A DNA stretch of 64,000 nt from CAVZTA01 sp963778025 (GTDB lineage: Bacteria > Chloroflexota > Limnocylindria > Limnocylindrales > CSP1-4), in contig CAVZTA010000011.1 of NCBI GenBank assembly GCA_963778025.1, positions 62,001 through 126,000 on the forward strand, in the 5' to 3' direction. Position 1 is the stretch's first letter, and each line of letters starts with the position of its first letter. The notes under the pieces were generated by a model. It made no database searches. It worked only from the letters and a program-made list of their open reading frames with translations, and was not told the DNA's origin. The position numbers were made by a program, and so were the translations under genes. Below, piece after piece: positions 27,917-37,051 of the stretch.

Positions 27917-30044
27917 CGACGGCGGCCGGTCCCGGCAGCTCGATGACGCGGTCCGCGAGGTGGTCGTAGCGGGAGCTGGTCGTCAGGACGATGACCTGGA
28001 GATCCGCCGCGATGGACCGGAGCAGCTCCAGCGCGCGCACGGCCCGCGGGTCGTCAAGCGTCACGAACGGATCGTCGAGGACGAGCGGCGGTCGGCGGTC
28101 ACCGGTGACCAGCCGGACCAGGCCGAGCCGCGCCGCGAGGTACACGATGTCGAGCGTCCCCTGCGACAGCTCGCTGACCGGGACCCAGCCGTCGCGCTCC
28201 GGCGCCCAGAGCTCGATCCCGAGGGTCGCGTCGTCGACGCGGACGCGCTGATAGCGACCGCCCGTGATCCGCCCCAGGTCGCCGACCATGTGCCGCTCCA
28301 GGTAGCGCGTGGCGGTCTCCATCGTCGCCTTCTCGGCGGTCTCGATGGCATCACGCGTCAGTCGGTAGACCCGAGCTCGCCGTCGCAGCTCGGACAGGCG
28401 CTCCTGCTGGCCCGCGGCCTCCTCGGCCAGCGCTGCGACCTCCTCCGCGTCGACCGCGTTCTGCTCGACCCGCGCTCGTGCCGCCGCCTCGTCGTCCCGT
28501 GCCCGCTCCATCGCCCGCTCTGCCTCGGCGACCTCGACCTCGAGGCGCTCCCGGGCTCGCGGGTCCTTGGTGATCGGCCCCAGCGCGTCCATCGCGGACG
28601 TCTTCTGCTCGACCTCGAGCGCCGCCGCGTCCCGCCGGCCGGCGAGGTCGTCCGGCGCCTCACCGCCGAGCAGGCCATCGAGTCGCGCGGCGGCGTGGTC
28701 GATCGCCGCGACGTGGTCCTGCTCACGTCGCAGCAACGTCTCGGCCGCGGCGAGATCATCCAGTCCGAGGCCCGCGAGCTGCCGCTCGATGTCGGCGCGT
28801 GTTTCGCGCAGCTCGGCCTCCATCTCCGCGCGGCCTCGAACGCGCTGCGCGACCTGCTCCTCGCGACGCTGGGCGTCGAGCTCGTCGGAGCGGCGGAGCC
28901 ACGCGCCGACAAGCACGAGGACGGCGCCCAGCGCCGCAAGCACACCGCCCAGCGCGACCGATGCGAACCCGGTGGCGGATCCGACGGCCACGACGATGGC
29001 GCCGAGGGCGAGCAGGCCGGCCCCCGACCGGATCAGCGGGCGCCATCGCGCCGGGGCGGCGACCTCAGACCCGCTGTGAACCTGGTCGCTCAGCAGCGAC
29101 GTCAGCTCGAGGATCCGGCGATCCAGGATGCGCAGCCGCTCGACCGACTGACGAAGCACCGGCAAGGCAACCGTCGACGAGCGGTCGGCCTCGAGCCGAT
29201 CGATCTCCCCGCTGACGTCGACCGCCTGGCGGAACCGCTCGTACCGGTCCTGCGCACGCCCGCGCTCGGACTCCAGCCGCTCGGCGATGCGCGCCTTGTC
29301 GAGCATCGCCCGTGCCTCGGCCAGGCTCGCATCCACACCCGCCCGGTGCTCGCGCGCGAGCGCGAGCGCATCGCGATCCCGCTCCAGGCTGTCCAGCGCC
29401 GCCTCGCCGCGCGCCAGCCGCTCACCCGTGTCGGCCAGGCGCGCCTCCGTGGACTTCAACAGGCCGGGGTGCTTCTGGCCCTGCCGCTCGAGCTCGAGGA
29501 GCGCCCGCTCGAGCCGCCGCTTCGCCAGGGAGGTGCCGCGATCGGCGCCGCTGATCGACGCCTGGAGCCGATCGCGCAGCGCCGCCTCGTCCTTCGCGAT
29601 CGCCGCCAGCTCGTGGTGGCGGACGGAGGCCGTGGCCCGGAAGAACGCCTCGGACGGGATGCCGGTGAGCTCGGCGAGCCGTTCGTCGGCAGCGGCCGGA
29701 TCGGTCAGGGGCTCCTCGCCGTCGATCTCCAGGCGCACCGTCCCTCGGGCCCCGCGGAACGTCTTCTCGAGCCGGCCGGTCCGCACGGCGTCCTCGTCCT
29801 CGAGCACGAAGTCGAGCGCGACCTCCGGACGCCGATCCTCCGGCGCGCCCCAGGTGCGCAGCCCGTCGAGGTCCGTGGCGGTGCTCGTGACGCGGCGCGT
29901 CAGCGCGAGCTCCAGGGCGCGCAGGATCGTGGACTTGCCGGCCTCGTTCGGCCCGCGGATGACCGTCAGCCCGCGCGCAAGGTCCAGCTCGCGGGTCCCG
30001 CGATGCGCCCGGATGTCCCGAAGGGTGAGCCGCGTGATCCTCAC
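27873..30044 (-). CDS. YhaN/SbcC-like ATPase with central membrane hairpin
   Basis: SMC-like ATPase of 723 residues. Walker A GPNEAGKSTILRAL is at the N-terminus, two long coiled-coil arms flank the middle, and the C-terminus has ELSQGTLDIVYLAARLGL (ABC signature) and Walker B PPLVLDDPFVTLDD. Unlike SbcC there is no zinc-hook CxxC; instead residues ~337-382 form two adjacent hydrophobic segments, as in Bacillus YhaN. GTG 30044 overlaps the stop of the nuclease gene. It likely forms a membrane-attached Mre11/Rad50-like complex with that partner. Confidence 0.88.
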   Translation of the reverse strand: MRITRLTLRDIRAHRGTRELDLARGLTVIRGPNEAGKSTILRALELALTRRVTSTATDLDGLRTWGAPEDRRPEVALDFVLEDEDAVRTGRLEKTFRGARGTVRLEIDGEEPLTDPAAADERLAELTGIPSEAFFRATASVRHHELAAIAKDEAALRDRLQASISGADRGTSLAKRRLERALLELERQGQKHPGLLKSTEARLADTGERLARGEAALDSLERDRDALALAREHRAGVDASLAEARAMLDKARIAERLESERGRAQDRYERFRQAVDVSGEIDRLEADRSSTVALPVLRQSVERLRILDRRILELTSLLSDQVHSGSEVAAPARWRPLIRSGAGLLALGAIVVAVGSATGFASVALGGVLAALGAVLVLVGAWLRRSDELDAQRREEQVAQRVRGRAEMEAELRETRADIERQLAGLGLDDLAAAETLLRREQDHVAAIDHAAARLDGLLGGEAPDDLAGRRDAAALEVEQKTSAMDALGPITKDPRARERLEVEVAEAERAMERARDDEAAARARVEQNAVDAEEVAALAEEAAGQQERLSELRRRARVYRLTRDAIETAEKATMETATRYLERHMVGDLGRITGGRYQRVRVDDATLGIELWAPERDGWVPVSELSQGTLDIVYLAARLGLVRLVTGDRRPPLVLDDPFVTLDDPRAVRALELLRSIAADLQVIVLTTSSRYDHLADRVIELPGPAAVDDARASPVEAGVHG

Positions 30045-31213
30045 AGCGTCACCTCGTGACCTGCGAGCAGCAGGCGACCGAGGCGCAGCGCGTCGCGCAG
30101 CTCCGCGGCCTCGTCGCCGGCCCCGGGTCCGACGGTGGTCTCGAGCTTCGCGATCCGCCCCTCGAGGTCGCGGATGAACGCCCCGGCGATGGTGTCGGGC
30201 CCGGGCAGCATGCCGTCCGTGAGTGGTGGGCGCGACGCATCCCGCACGCGCACCCGCAGGAACGACGGACGCAACGCCGCCTCGACCTCATCGGGATGCA
30301 CATCGAGCTCGTCGGGCCGCACGCCGATGAGCCGGACGTCCAGCACGACATCCGCGTCGGCCCGCGCTTGGAGCCGCTCGATGACCGCAGGCTGACTCTC
30401 GATCACCGACGCATCGAGGTCGATGCGCTCGAACCGCGTCCGACCGACCCGCCGCTCCTCGATGTCGACCGTGCGCCGCCCATCCGCCTCGTCGAGCGTC
30501 ACGAGCAGCACGTTGCCGGCGCGGTCCTGGTCGACGGCGACCGGCTCCGGGGCGCCGCTGTACGCCCACGTGACGCCGCCGGCGCGCGCCGTCTGCGCCG
30601 CGTGCCAGTGCCCAAGCGCGACGTAATCGAGGCCGCTCGCGGCGATCTCCTGGGTGGTGATCACGACGTCATCGCCGTCGGTCCGGCCCGGGATGGCGAC
30701 GGCGGCATGGAACAGCCCGACCTTCCAGCGGCCCGGCAGTCCATCGGCCATGCCGGCGTCGCGCAACGGCCCGAACGGCGCCCGTTTCGTCGGGAACGGC
30801 CGGCCCACGATCGAGACGTCGCATGTCGCGATGAACGTGCTCGGCTGCTCCGGTGTCAGGACCACCACCATGCCGGCGTCCCGCGGCGCCGCCATCGACG
30901 GCAGGTCGTACGCGCGATAGACCGAGGCCCGGTCGTAGACATCGTGCGTGCCCGGCGTGATCACCGTGCGGATGCGGCGCTCGACGAGCCGGCGCAGCTC
31001 GGCGGCCACCCGCTCCACCGAACGCCGGGGCTGGACGTTCGAGTCGAACAGGTCGCCCGCGATCAGGACGACGTCGACCAATTCGGCGAGCGCGACGTCG
31101 ATGGTCCGGACGAACGCGGCGAACTGCCGCTCCCGCTGCGCGATGGCCGCCTCGCCCAGATCCGCGTGACGCGCGCCCAGGTGGACGTCTGCCGTATGGA
31201 GCAATCGAAGCAT
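30041..31213 (-). CDS. YhaO/SbcD-like DNA repair nuclease
   Basis: Calcineurin-like metallophosphoesterase of the Mre11/SbcD group, 390 residues. Metal-binding motifs appear in order: LLHTADVHLGA, VLIAGDLFDSN, VITPGTHDVYDRA (GTHD in place of the usual GNHD) and YVALGHWHAAQ. The C-terminal part matches YhaO-like capping domains. ATG 31213 starts exactly at MLRLLHTADVHLG; GAGGAGG lies ~14 bases upstream, which is unusually distant. It is co-translated with the YhaN-like ATPase. Confidence 0.9.
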   Translation of the reverse strand: MLRLLHTADVHLGARHADLGEAAIAQRERQFAAFVRTIDVALAELVDVVLIAGDLFDSNVQPRRSVERVAAELRRLVERRIRTVITPGTHDVYDRASVYRAYDLPSMAAPRDAGMVVVLTPEQPSTFIATCDVSIVGRPFPTKRAPFGPLRDAGMADGLPGRWKVGLFHAAVAIPGRTDGDDVVITTQEIAASGLDYVALGHWHAAQTARAGGVTWAYSGAPEPVAVDQDRAGNVLLVTLDEADGRRTVDIEERRVGRTRFERIDLDASVIESQPAVIERLQARADADVVLDVRLIGVRPDELDVHPDEVEAALRPSFLRVRVRDASRPPLTDGMLPGPDTIAGAFIRDLEGRIAKLETTVGPGAGDEAAELRDALRLGRLLLAGHEVTL

Positions 31214-31740
31214 CCGGTGCGGCGTGGCCTCCTCTGACGCGATGAGCTGACGACACGTGCCCGAGCGCGGGTGGCCTCGGGACCCCGAGGCGACCGTCCG
31301 CCCATCACGCGCCACCGGCCGCCGCCGCGGATCGCGTGCCTGGGCGGGGCGTGGCCGCCCCGGGACCCGGGTCGCACGATCGAGGCGCCCCCATCGCTCC
31401 CCGATCGCCTCACCAGTCTCGGCGGGCGTCGTGACACCTAGAGTGTCACAGCCGAAGGGGGGCTCGGGCGGCGACTCGTGGTAGGCGACTCGCGGTAGCG
31501 GCTCGTGGCGAGGTGTCACGCACCTGTCAGAAGGTCGGCGGACCGTTGCAAGGCCCACTTCCGCGGACCCGGTGTATGGTCCCGCAGCCATCGAAGCACG
31601 GTGCGCCCCAGCTCGGGACTCCGAGAACGGCACCTGGGTCTGGCGGCCCCGGCTGACTCCCCGCCGACACGTCACCCACGTCGCTCCCCGGTTGGGCCAC
31701 GCCAACGACTGAGCCGAGCCACGCGCCCGGGAGGAGCAAG
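31214..31740 (+). other. 527-base intergenic region upstream of the zinc-ribbon gene
   Basis: No credible gene seen. It separates the divergent nuclease and zinc-ribbon genes. It holds an operator-like inverted repeat at 31431-31449, another GTGTCAC half-site at 31513-31519, a possible -10 TATGGT at 31575-31580 that would leave a ~155-base leader, and a strong GGAGGAGC ribosome-binding site just before 31741. Confidence 0.5.
31431..31449 (+). promoter_or_regulatory. Perfect inverted repeat, candidate operator
   Basis: GTGACAC-CTAGA-GTGTCAC is a 7+7 base perfect palindrome. A further GTGTCAC half-site occurs ~65 bases downstream. No regulator gene lies beside it. Confidence 0.45.
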
Positions 31741-32079
31741 GTGACCTACGTCGATCGGACGTTGAACTGCGTCGACTGCGGAGTGGAGTTCGTCCATTCG
31801 GCCGCCGACCAGGAGTACTACGCAGCCAAGGGGTTCGCGTCCGACCCGAAGCGCTGCGCCAGCTGCCGAGCCTATCGGCGGGCGACGAAGGACTCGGGCT
31901 CGGACCCGCGCTCCCTCGGCGGCCCCCGGGGCTACGAGCGAGGGGACGACCGGCTGTCGCGCGAGTACTTCGCCGCGATCTGCACGTCCTGCGGGAACCA
32001 GGCCCAAGTCCCGTTCAAGCCGCGCATGGACAAGCCCGTCTACTGCTCGGACTGCTACCGGACGATCAAGCCCGACTGA
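31741..32079 (+). CDS. Zinc-ribbon domain protein with paired CxxC knuckles
   Basis: A 112-residue cytoplasmic protein with two treble-clef/zinc-ribbon units. LNCVDCGVEFVHSAADQEYY with CASCRAY gives the first four Cys, and AICTSCGNQAQVPFKP with VYCSDCYR the second. This CxxC-x17-CxxC architecture is widespread in Chloroflexota and related groups without a known function. GTG 31741 is supported by GGAGGAGC 5 bases upstream. It is preceded by a long regulated-looking region. Confidence 0.85.
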   Translation: MTYVDRTLNCVDCGVEFVHSAADQEYYAAKGFASDPKRCASCRAYRRATKDSGSDPRSLGGPRGYERGDDRLSREYFAAICTSCGNQAQVPFKPRMDKPVYCSDCYRTIKPD

Positions 32080-32251
32080 GCCCAGACCCCCAGCTGGGTG
32101 CCCCGAGCGACCACGTCGCTCGACCTGAGCCGGAGCGCGGTCCGACCCCCGCCGCGCCCCAGCCGTCCATCGCCGCGGCCTGCGCGCCGCCTGACTTCCC
32201 CGATCCGTTCCCGCGTTCGTGCGCGCCCGGGCGGCCCTCTCCCGCGCCGCG

Positions 32252-32423
32252 ATGCATCGGATGCACGCTACGACGAACCACCCGCGCGGTGCCCGGCCCC
32301 GGACCCGCGGCAGGCCTCTTCCGACGTCGTTCCATGCATCGGGCGCGTCATCCGGCGGCGGAGACCGCCGGACCTAGCCGCACCCTGGCCGCCTCCTTCG
32401 ACGCAAGCGGCACCCGATGCACG
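32252..32423 (+). repeat. 172-base element with terminal inverted repeats, copy A
   Basis: The left end (32252-32277, finishing GCTACGACGAA) and right end (32397-32423, starting TTCGACG and finishing CCCGATGCACG) are imperfect inverted repeats of ~26 bases. A related 170-base element lies at 59527-59696 with matching ends. This accounts for most of the 382-base gap 32080-32461, in which no gene is visible. Confidence 0.55.
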
Positions 32424-32461
32424 CCGGTCGCGAGCCGCGCGCGCGCCGCGGCGGAGCGAGC

Positions 32462-33170
32462 TCAGATCCGGAACGCGTCGCCCTTGCGATAGCGCTCCCG
32501 GCGCCGACCCCGCCACACGGTGACGCGCCCACGGCCCTGGACCTGCCACGCGCCGTTGCAGCCGATCGCCGCCGTCTCCTCGTCGATGCCCAGCACCGCA
32601 TCGCCGCGCGGCGCCTGCAGGGCGATGAGGGCGACGAGCGCCTCCGGCCACGCGTCGTAGTGCGGCAGCACGGCCGCTGACTCGACCAGTCCCAGCGCCG
32701 ACCGCCACCTGATCGGGAACGGCACCTTCTGGCGCGGCATCTCGGCCTGGCAGCCGGCCAGCACCATCGCCCCAGCGGAGCAGCCCGCGATGACCGCGCC
32801 GCGTGCATGGGCGGCACGCAGCGCCTCTCCCAGCGGCGACCCCTGCAGCACACCCAGCAGATGCGATGGCTTGCCGCCCGACAGGTAGATCAGGTCCGCC
32901 TCGCCGACCGCCTGGAGGTTCGCGGCGTCATGGCCATCGTCGGCCGTGCGGACCATGACCGGCTCCACCTCGGCGCCAAGCGCCGTGAAATGCTCGACGC
33001 CCATCGCCGCCCAACGCTGGAACGTGGCGGCGCCGTCGGGCCACGACGCCGTCGGCAGGATGGCCACACGTGGCCGCGCAACGCCGGTCGCATCGAGCAG
33101 GCCGCGGTCGACCGTGTCCCATCGCAGCAAGGAACTCGCCGGCGCCCACCAGCGCGACCGATCCGGGCAC
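32462..33170 (-). CDS. Peptidase S51 / cyanophycinase-like protein (frameshifted)
   Basis: Class-I glutamine-amidotransferase-like serine peptidase fold. After the start VALVGAGEFLAAM come ARPRVAILPTASWPDG, ADLIYLSGGKPSHLLGVL and the nucleophile elbow GAVIAGCSAGAMVLAG (Ser), then a C-terminal beta region. One extra G near 33120 shifts the N-terminal 15 codons; corrected length ~235. GTG 33170 with TAGACT 6 bases upstream is the preferred start. No cyanophycin synthetase is nearby, so the substrate is unknown. Confidence 0.82.
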
Positions 33171-33176
33171 GGCCGA

Positions 33177-33182
33177 AGTCTA
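33177..33182 (-). promoter_or_regulatory. -10 element TAGACT, leaderless promoter of the S51 peptidase
   Basis: On the minus strand TAGACT is followed by 6 bases and GTG 33170. It supports the frame-corrected N-terminus. Confidence 0.5.
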
Positions 33183-33246
33183 TGCATCCGGCGCATCGAT
33201 GCCGTGCCGGACGACCGCGACGACATGCGACACTCGCCTGCTCCCG

Positions 33247-34854
33247 ATGCCGAGCCAGCCGATGACCACGACCCAGCGCTGGACGATGTTGGCCGTCGTC
33301 CTGGGCTCGGCGATCGTGTTCCTCGACGGGACGATCGTGAACGTCGCCCTCGCCACCATCGGCCGCGAGCTGCCGGGCGCGGTGCTGGGCACGCTCGAGG
33401 GGCTGACGTACGTCACCAGCGGCTACTTCGCGACGCTGGCCGCGCTCCTCGTCCTGTCGGGTGCCCTCGCCGACTACTACGGCCGGCGGCGGGTCTTCGT
33501 CATCGGTCTCGCCGGGTTCGGTGCCACGTCGGCCCTGTGCGGGCTTGCGCCCAGCCTCGAGCTGCTGGTGGTCGCGCGGATCTTCCAGGGCGCGGCGGGG
33601 GCGCTGCTCGTCCCGGGCGCGATCGCGATCATCACGGCGGTGTTCGAGGGACCGGGCCGAGCCCGCGCGTTCGGCATCTGGGCGGCGGCGACGGCGGCGG
33701 TGGGCCCGCTGGGACTGCTCATCGGCGGGACGCTCGTCGACACCATCGGCTGGCGCGTGGCCTTCCTGATCAACGTGCCGCTGGTGCTCCTCGCGCTGTA
33801 CGCGGCGATCCGGCACATGCCCGAGACGAAGAACGAGGAGGCGACCGGCGACTTCGACTGGCTCGGCTCGCTCGTGGCGATCCTCGCCATCGGCGGCCTC
33901 GCGTTCGGCGTGATCCGCGGTCAGCAGCAGCACTGGGCCGACCCCGCGGCGTGGATCGCGCTCGGCATCGGGATCGTCGCCCTCATCGCCTTCCCGATCC
34001 TCATGGCGCGGCGGCCGAACCCGCTCGTCCCGCTGGCGTTGTTTCGGAACCGCGGGTTCGCCGTCATCAACCTGTCCACGCTGCTGATCTATTCCGCGCT
34101 CTACGTGAACTTCGCGTTCCAGTCGCTCGTGCTCCAGTCGGCGCTGGGGTACACGGCGCTGGGCGCCGGCGCGGTCGGCCTGCCGAACGGGATCATCCTG
34201 GCCTTGCTGTCGACCCGGATCGGGACACTGGCGGGGCGGATGGGGGCGCGTCCGTTCCTCGTCGCCGGACCGCTGCTCATGGCGACGGGCCTCCTGTGGT
34301 ACACGCGGCTGCCGGCCACGTCGACGGCGTGGCAGGCGACGATCACGAACCCGTCGACGCTCGTCCCGCCCGCGGCCACCTTCATCGACGTGCTGCCGGC
34401 GATCGTGCTGTTCGGCGTCGGGATCTCGATGGTGGTCGCGCCGCTCACGTCGACGCTGATGTCGAGCGTCCCGACCGGCAACGCGGGCGTGGCCTCGGCC
34501 ATCAACAACGCGATCAGCCGCGTCGGGCAGCCGATCCTCGCGGCGCTGATCTTCGTGGTCGTGTCGGGCACGTTCTACGCGACGCTCGGCGCGATCGCCG
34601 GGGTCGACCCGAACGATCCGACCCTTCGCCAGCTCCAGCCCCTGACCGCGCCACCGCCCGGGACGCCACCGGAGATCGCGGCGGCTGCGCGCGCGGCCTC
34701 GGTCGATGCGTTCCACGTGGCCGCGTTCGTGTCGGCGTCGCTGTTGCTGGGCGGCGCGGCGACGAACTTCTTCGGTCTGCGCGGGCTTCGGTCAGCCGCG
34801 CCCGCGATGGGCGCGCGCGGTGAGGCGATCGAACCGGCAGGCGGCGCGGGCTGA
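33247..34854 (+). CDS. MFS transporter, DHA2-type multidrug/H+ antiporter
   Basis: Major-facilitator protein of 535 residues with about 14 membrane segments. DHA2 features are the motif D1-like FLDGTIVNVALATIGREL in segment 1, GALADYYGRRRVFVIGL (loop 2-3 motif A), ARIFQGAAGALLVPGAIAII, and VGPLGLLIGGTLVDTIGWR (motif C). The C-terminus has segment ISMVVAPLTSTLMSSVPTGN typical of 14-TM exporters. ATG 33247 is chosen from the two closely spaced starts. The methyltransferase gene begins 3 bases downstream. Confidence 0.92.
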   Translation: MPSQPMTTTQRWTMLAVVLGSAIVFLDGTIVNVALATIGRELPGAVLGTLEGLTYVTSGYFATLAALLVLSGALADYYGRRRVFVIGLAGFGATSALCGLAPSLELLVVARIFQGAAGALLVPGAIAIITAVFEGPGRARAFGIWAAATAAVGPLGLLIGGTLVDTIGWRVAFLINVPLVLLALYAAIRHMPETKNEEATGDFDWLGSLVAILAIGGLAFGVIRGQQQHWADPAAWIALGIGIVALIAFPILMARRPNPLVPLALFRNRGFAVINLSTLLIYSALYVNFAFQSLVLQSALGYTALGAGAVGLPNGIILALLSTRIGTLAGRMGARPFLVAGPLLMATGLLWYTRLPATSTAWQATITNPSTLVPPAATFIDVLPAIVLFGVGISMVVAPLTSTLMSSVPTGNAGVASAINNAISRVGQPILAALIFVVVSGTFYATLGAIAGVDPNDPTLRQLQPLTAPPPGTPPEIAAAARAASVDAFHVAAFVSASLLLGGAATNFFGLRGLRSAAPAMGARGEAIEPAGGAG

Positions 34855-34856
34855 CG

Positions 34857-35594
34857 ATGACCCGCGAGTGGGACGCTCGGACGTACGACCGCGTCGCCGA
34901 CCCGATGACGCGCTGGGGCGCCGCGGTGCTCGATCGGCTGCCGCTGCGCGGCGACGAGCGGGTGCTGGATGCGGGCTGCGGCAGCGGGCGGGTGACGGAG
35001 CTGCTGGCCGAGCGACTGCCTCGGGGCGAGGTCGTGGCGCTCGATGGGTCGAGCCGGATGGTCGATGCCGCGCGCGAGCGGCTGGCGCCATTCGGCGATC
35101 GCGTCGAGTTCGTGGTCGCGGATCTCCTGCAGCCGCTGCCGATCGCGCCAGTCGACGCCATCCTCTCGACGGCGACCTTCCACTGGGTGCTGGATCACGC
35201 GACGTTGTTCCGGAATCTCGCCGCGGTCCTGCGGCCTGGAGGCCGGCTGGTCGCGCAGTGCGGTGGGCGCGGCAACATCACGCGCTTGAACGAGATCGTC
35301 GACTCGCTGGGCTACGCGAGCCACGAGGTCCATCACTTCGCCGATCCGGACGAAGACGCCGAGCTCCTCCGCGCCGCGGGCTTCACGGATGTGCGGTGCT
35401 GGCTCCACGACGAGCCGACGGTCATCGAGCCGCCGGAGGCGATGGCCTCGTTCCTGCGGACGGTGTGTCTGAGTCCGTATCTCGAGCACTTGCCGACGGC
35501 CGAGCACGACGCGTTCATCGCCGAGGTCCAGCGCCGGATGCCGAAACCCGAGCTCGACTACGTCCGGCTCAACATCGACGCGACCCGCGCATGA
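34857..35594 (+). CDS. Class I SAM-dependent methyltransferase (trans-aconitate methyltransferase-like)
   Basis: A 245-residue methyltransferase. The SAM-binding motif I is VLDAGCGSGRVTELLAERL, followed by the acidic loop VVALDGSSRMVDAARERL, motif II VEFVVADLLQPLP and STATFHWVLDHATLFRNLA, a pattern shared with Tam-like enzymes. Its TGA overlaps the next ATG (ATGA). It probably acts on a small carboxylate or lipid substrate; the actual substrate is unknown. Confidence 0.87.
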   Translation: MTREWDARTYDRVADPMTRWGAAVLDRLPLRGDERVLDAGCGSGRVTELLAERLPRGEVVALDGSSRMVDAARERLAPFGDRVEFVVADLLQPLPIAPVDAILSTATFHWVLDHATLFRNLAAVLRPGGRLVAQCGGRGNITRLNEIVDSLGYASHEVHHFADPDEDAELLRAAGFTDVRCWLHDEPTVIEPPEAMASFLRTVCLSPYLEHLPTAEHDAFIAEVQRRMPKPELDYVRLNIDATRA

Positions 35595-36382
35595 GCGACG
35601 TCATCCTGCTCCCGTACCACCAGGACGAGCGCCTCGACGACGCGGCGATCGTGCTGCCTTCCGAGCGTCGAGGCGACGCTGGTCGACCCGCCGCTGCCGG
35701 TCGCCGACTCGCAGTGGCCGCGGCTCGTCGCGTTGTATGCGGAGCTGGCCTCGGCGGTGGCGGCAGGGCTCCGCGGCGGCGGGCTGCGCGCGGTCGTGGT
35801 CGGCGACTGCCTGGCGTCGCTCGGGACACTTGGCCGGGCTGCAGCGGGCGGGCCACGACCCATCGATCGTCTGGTTCGACGCGCACGGCGACATCCACAC
35901 GATCGCGTCGTCGACCTCGCAGTACCTGGGCGGGATGCCGCTGCGGATGATGATCGGGGGCGACCCGGACAGGCTCACCGGGCCCGCTCGGGATCCGGAC
36001 GCTGGCCGAGGATCGGGCTGTCCTGGTCGATGCGCGGGACCTCGACCCCGGCGAGGTCGAGTTCCTGGCGACGAGTCGCGTCCGGCGATCGTCCGTGGAC
36101 GAGCTCACCGCCGCCGATCTGCCGCCCGGCCCGGTGCTCATCCACATCGACCTCGACGTCATCGACGCAGCCGAGGTCCCGGGGATGCGCTTCCCGGTCG
36201 GCCACGGCCCCAGCTCCGACGCGGTCCTCGCGGCGGTCGCCCGCCTCTACGCCACCGGCCGGGTCGTGTTGCTCAGCCTCTCCTGCCCGTGGTACCGAAC
36301 CGACGACGAGCAGCTGGCTCGCCAGCGGACGGCCCTGATCGAGCGGTTCCTGGCCGTCGCATCGGTGTCGTTGCGCGCCTGA
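35591..36382 (+). CDS. Arginase/agmatinase-family (ureohydrolase) protein (frameshifted)
   Basis: Binuclear-manganese ureohydrolase-fold protein of ~263 residues. Metal motifs are visible but in different frames: VVVGDCLASLGTL (GDC/H region), IVWFDAHGDIHT (DAHxD) and LIHIDLDVIDAAEVPGM (DxD). Three single-base insertions near 35662, 35833 and 35987 interrupt it, yet the residual protein is well conserved. ATG 35591 overlaps the methyltransferase stop. The first His of the canonical GGDH motif is replaced (VGDC), so it may be a divergent, non-arginase member. Confidence 0.78.
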
Positions 36383-36572
36383 AGGTCAGCCACGGTGCTG
36401 ACGACGTCGCTGTTCGCCGCAATCGAACAGATTCGGTCCGGATCAGCCCGTTCGAGGCCTCGAGAGGCGCTTCACGACCTTCTGTTAGTCCCGCACGACG
36501 AATTCGCGGCTGAACACGCCCTCACCTCAGCCCAAACGGCTGAAATCCGTTCGCGACAACCGACCATCCCGC
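36326..36572 (+). repeat. Direct repeat unit 1 (end of arginase gene and following DNA)
   Basis: This stretch, including the last ~18 arginase codons (LIERFLAVASVSLRA) and ~190 bases after the stop, is repeated with roughly 80% identity at 37268-37522. Both contain CGCAATCGAACAGATTCG and GACGACGTCGCTGTTCGCCG-like runs. Base composition here is visibly lower in GC than neighbouring genes. Confidence 0.75.
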
Positions 36573-36589
36573 GCACCCGGAGCTCGGCG

Positions 36590-37051
36590 TCAGGACGATG
36601 GCGCGAGCCTGCTGCACGCCAGCTCATCGATGTACCCGACCCCACGACCGACCCTCGACACTTCGTTGGTTTCGGTGTTGAGCTCCCAGTGACCGATCCA
36701 ACCGGTGCCGTCCGGCCCCACGTTGGTCGACCGGCCTGACAACGATCCGTACAGCACGCCATCGCGCTCGAAGAACCGGATGAGCCCCGTGTCGATGTAT
36801 GTCCAGCTATCCCCGTCGGCGTTCGAGTACACCCAGGTCAGGTGGTAGAACGTGGGATGGCTGGCGTCGAACGCGCCCCTCGCCCAGCCAGTCGTATGGA
36901 ACGTCAGCGACGCCCCATCGCAATCGACGTCTCCGCTGAAGTCGATGATCGAGACCCGGTCTCCCGGCGGCGCAGCGCTCGCCGTCGGAACGGCTCCGAG
37001 GAGTCCGACGAGGACGACGACACCAACCACCAGCACTCTGAACCGACGCAT
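36590..37051 (-). CDS. Secreted hypothetical protein
   Basis: Family not recognised. The 153 residues begin with a signal peptide (MRRFRVLVVGVVVLVGLLGA with cleavage after ASA near residue 26). The mature part is rich in aromatic residues and beta-type segments (SLTFHTTGWARGAFD, FYHLTWVYSNADGDSW, WIGHWELNTETNEVS) and has two Cys (CDG and ELACSRL) that could form a disulfide. It lies between the two direct-repeat units, so it may have arrived with the duplication. Confidence 0.65.
   Translation of the reverse strand: MRRFRVLVVGVVVLVGLLGAVPTASAAPPGDRVSIIDFSGDVDCDGASLTFHTTGWARGAFDASHPTFYHLTWVYSNADGDSWTYIDTGLIRFFERDGVLYGSLSGRSTNVGPDGTGWIGHWELNTETNEVSRVGRGVGYIDELACSRLAPSS

Noticed and set aside
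27786..30059. 757-codon plus-strand open frame
   Set aside because: Antisense shadow of the YhaN-like ATPase, whose Walker motifs are intact on the minus strand.
30041..31705. Longer nuclease gene starting at 31705
   Set aside because: Residues before ATG 31213 have no similarity to the family; the conserved N-terminus starts exactly at MLRLLHTADVH.
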